Source: Tigriopus japonicus (lineage: Eukaryota; Arthropoda; Copepoda; Harpacticoida; Harpacticidae). From it: DNA of 64,000 bases. Below the pieces are notes generated by a model. It searched no databases, had not been told where the DNA came from, and saw only the letters and a program-made list of their open reading frames with translations. Of this stretch, positions 62,380 through 64,000 are shown in pieces. The number at the start of each line of letters is the position of its first letter. Positions within the stretch are counted from its first letter, which is position 1. Made by a program: the position numbers and the translations under genes. Location of the stretch: the NCBI GenBank assembly GCA_010645155.1, contig CM021319.1, positions 2,041,385-2,105,384 of the forward strand. The letters are read 5' to 3'.

Positions 62380-64000
62380 CTGCTCACTCTCATTCGCTGG
62401 CTCTTCTTTGACTCATTCACTCACTCGCTCACCCCACTAACTTACGTAGAACTTGAGCGAAGATTCCCAAAGGACACCGGGATCATCAGAAATCCCGCGA
62501 GGCCAAACATTGGATTACATTAGCCTAATTGTTGAGAGGGAGCAAAGATGAGGAAAAAGCGGACACCACCGAATACCCCACTTCTCGGGCCAGACATGAG
62601 GTAGAGAAGAGCAACACGAAAACAGATCCATTGCCATCCATAAGCAACAACTGAGGCTCGATGGACGCGGAGAAGATCCAGTCATTCCAATTTTCGGTTC
62701 TGGCAAAGATACCACAACAAGAGGTATGAGATTTGGAACCAGCGTTATCACAAACCCTCAATGACAAATAATAGGCCTCGCAAGCTCTTCCATCCAAACG
62801 TGGTCCAAATATTGTCCCAATCGCAAGCATAGTGAGCTCAGCCACTACATCCCAGATTGGGAATACTAACCATATCGTACGGTAGAATGGTTTCGTAACA
62901 AGACATCTGTTTGCTAATGTTGAAAAGATGCTGGAATGGGCGTCGTCAGGCAGTAATATGAATAAATGAGATGTCGACTTGGGGTCATCGACTTGTTCAT
63001 TCAACTATACATAACTGTTCTCATCACCATCCCATGATTCCATTGCCGTTTGCTCTTGATCTGTTGATCTATTCAGGAAACAACTCACTCAGGAAAAATG
63101 CCCATTCGAGGCATTTTGAAACCAGAGCGAAAAGTTGATCAACCTTGGTTCAAATCTTTATTTTACATTTCTCTTTGGGAAGGGAATCAGGCTTTTCTTA
63201 TCCTTTATCTCTCCTCTTTTTTCTTGAAATGATTTCCACGGATTCTTCCTTTTTCCACTCCTAACCTCCAAGGGTGTCTCCTCCGCACATACACATGATT
63301 TAATAGCAAATAAATGGCTGCAAGTAACCCAGAGTGACACATTTGACACTAAACCGGCCCCTACCCTCCCATATATCTCGCTCAAAAAAAAGAAAAGAAA
63401 GTGGAGCACGGGATTTTGGGCCTTTTCTCTGCTGATTTTTCAACCAACAGGCACATTTCTTTCCTTTCAAAATTCACGTTCATTACTTTTCCAACCGATA
63501 AGCTCATGTTAGCCTTACTTTCAAATGTTCTCTGTCGTAAGATCAAATCGATTTTGACCAGAATCTTGGCTCCTACTAAGGGGAGGGGGGAGATCATGGA
63601 GTTTGGACCATATGCATCTGGAGTTTTGGGCTCAAGACAAAAACACGTTGGGAGGATATTTTCTCCCTTGCTCTAACCGTATGTAGTAGTTCGCTTGGCT
63701 CACTACACTATCTCAGCCCAATTCGTAAGCACACAGAGAGAGAGAAAGTACCAGTTGCCCTCAGACAGTCGTACATCATGCAACATGAGGTACGTGAGGT
63801 CCCTTTTTTAAAGGTTCGAATGACAAATCTGACCCCATTGCCAAAAGTAATAATAAGGTTCCTTTCGTTTTCTTCCCAGCAACTCACCTCTGCTGACTAA
63901 GTATATACATGGAGATGACCTTGATATGTTTTCCTTTCGTTTTCCAACCAACCCACATTCGGAGCGAGTCTTCAAATTGAAGATCCATTAAGATAGAATC
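62380..64000. other. No gene seen
   Basis: Short or overlapping frames only (for example 62525-63004 on the minus strand). A small GA run lies near 63735. No RNA gene is seen. Confidence 0.4.

Noticed and set aside
63140..63160. tRNA B-box-like GGTTCAAATC
   Set aside because: No matching acceptor stem, A box or anticodon arm can be placed around it. No tRNA or rRNA gene is visible in the window.

Overview
This is eukaryotic nuclear DNA, most likely from an arthropod; a copepod crustacean is my tentative guess. The supporting signs are GT-AG introns of about 70 to 220 bases, very low gene density, single coding exons set in long non-coding stretches, many simple repeats (GA, GTT, TTC, CA, TGAC, ACGT) and transposon relics. 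I see no operons, Shine-Dalgarno sites or dense bacterial gene packing. The species cannot be fixed from the sequence alone.

Two protein genes are well supported. On the minus strand at 1383-3171 lies a two-exon gene, probably with a further 5' exon. It encodes a single-pass membrane protein with a Cys/Pro-rich outer segment and a long Ser/Pro/Tyr-rich cytoplasmic tail. On the minus strand at 34979-36178 lies an intact, intronless 399-residue anhydro-N-acetylmuramic acid kinase (AnmK), an enzyme of bacterial peptidoglycan recycling. It has an animal-like setting, with a CT/GA microsatellite just upstream and an AATAAA signal downstream. This is the most striking gene in the window and looks like an old horizontal acquisition. 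A third, weaker gene at 51064-51336 (+) could encode a 90-residue single-pass membrane protein.

The clearest mobile DNA is at 13054-13679. It is a 626-base inverted-repeat (foldback) element whose left arm has been interrupted by an 80-base piggyBac-like MITE flanked by TTAA. The right arm keeps the uninterrupted TTAA, so the filled and empty sites can be compared inside one element. Relics resembling a LINE N-terminal region (13907-14203) and a retrotransposon gag (25641-25910) are also present.

Elsewhere I list candidate exons supported only by open frames and splice-like borders: 3378-4263, 12380-12587, 23947-24177, 28312-28734, 41032-41185, 42417-42572, 43634-43790, 44782-46884, 53194-54700, 56027-56209, 57901-58351 and 62182-62379. 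Open frames of 60 to 130 residues are common by chance at this base composition, and in several places both strands are open. These calls therefore have low confidence and need transcript evidence. The rest of the window is intergenic or intronic DNA with microsatellites.
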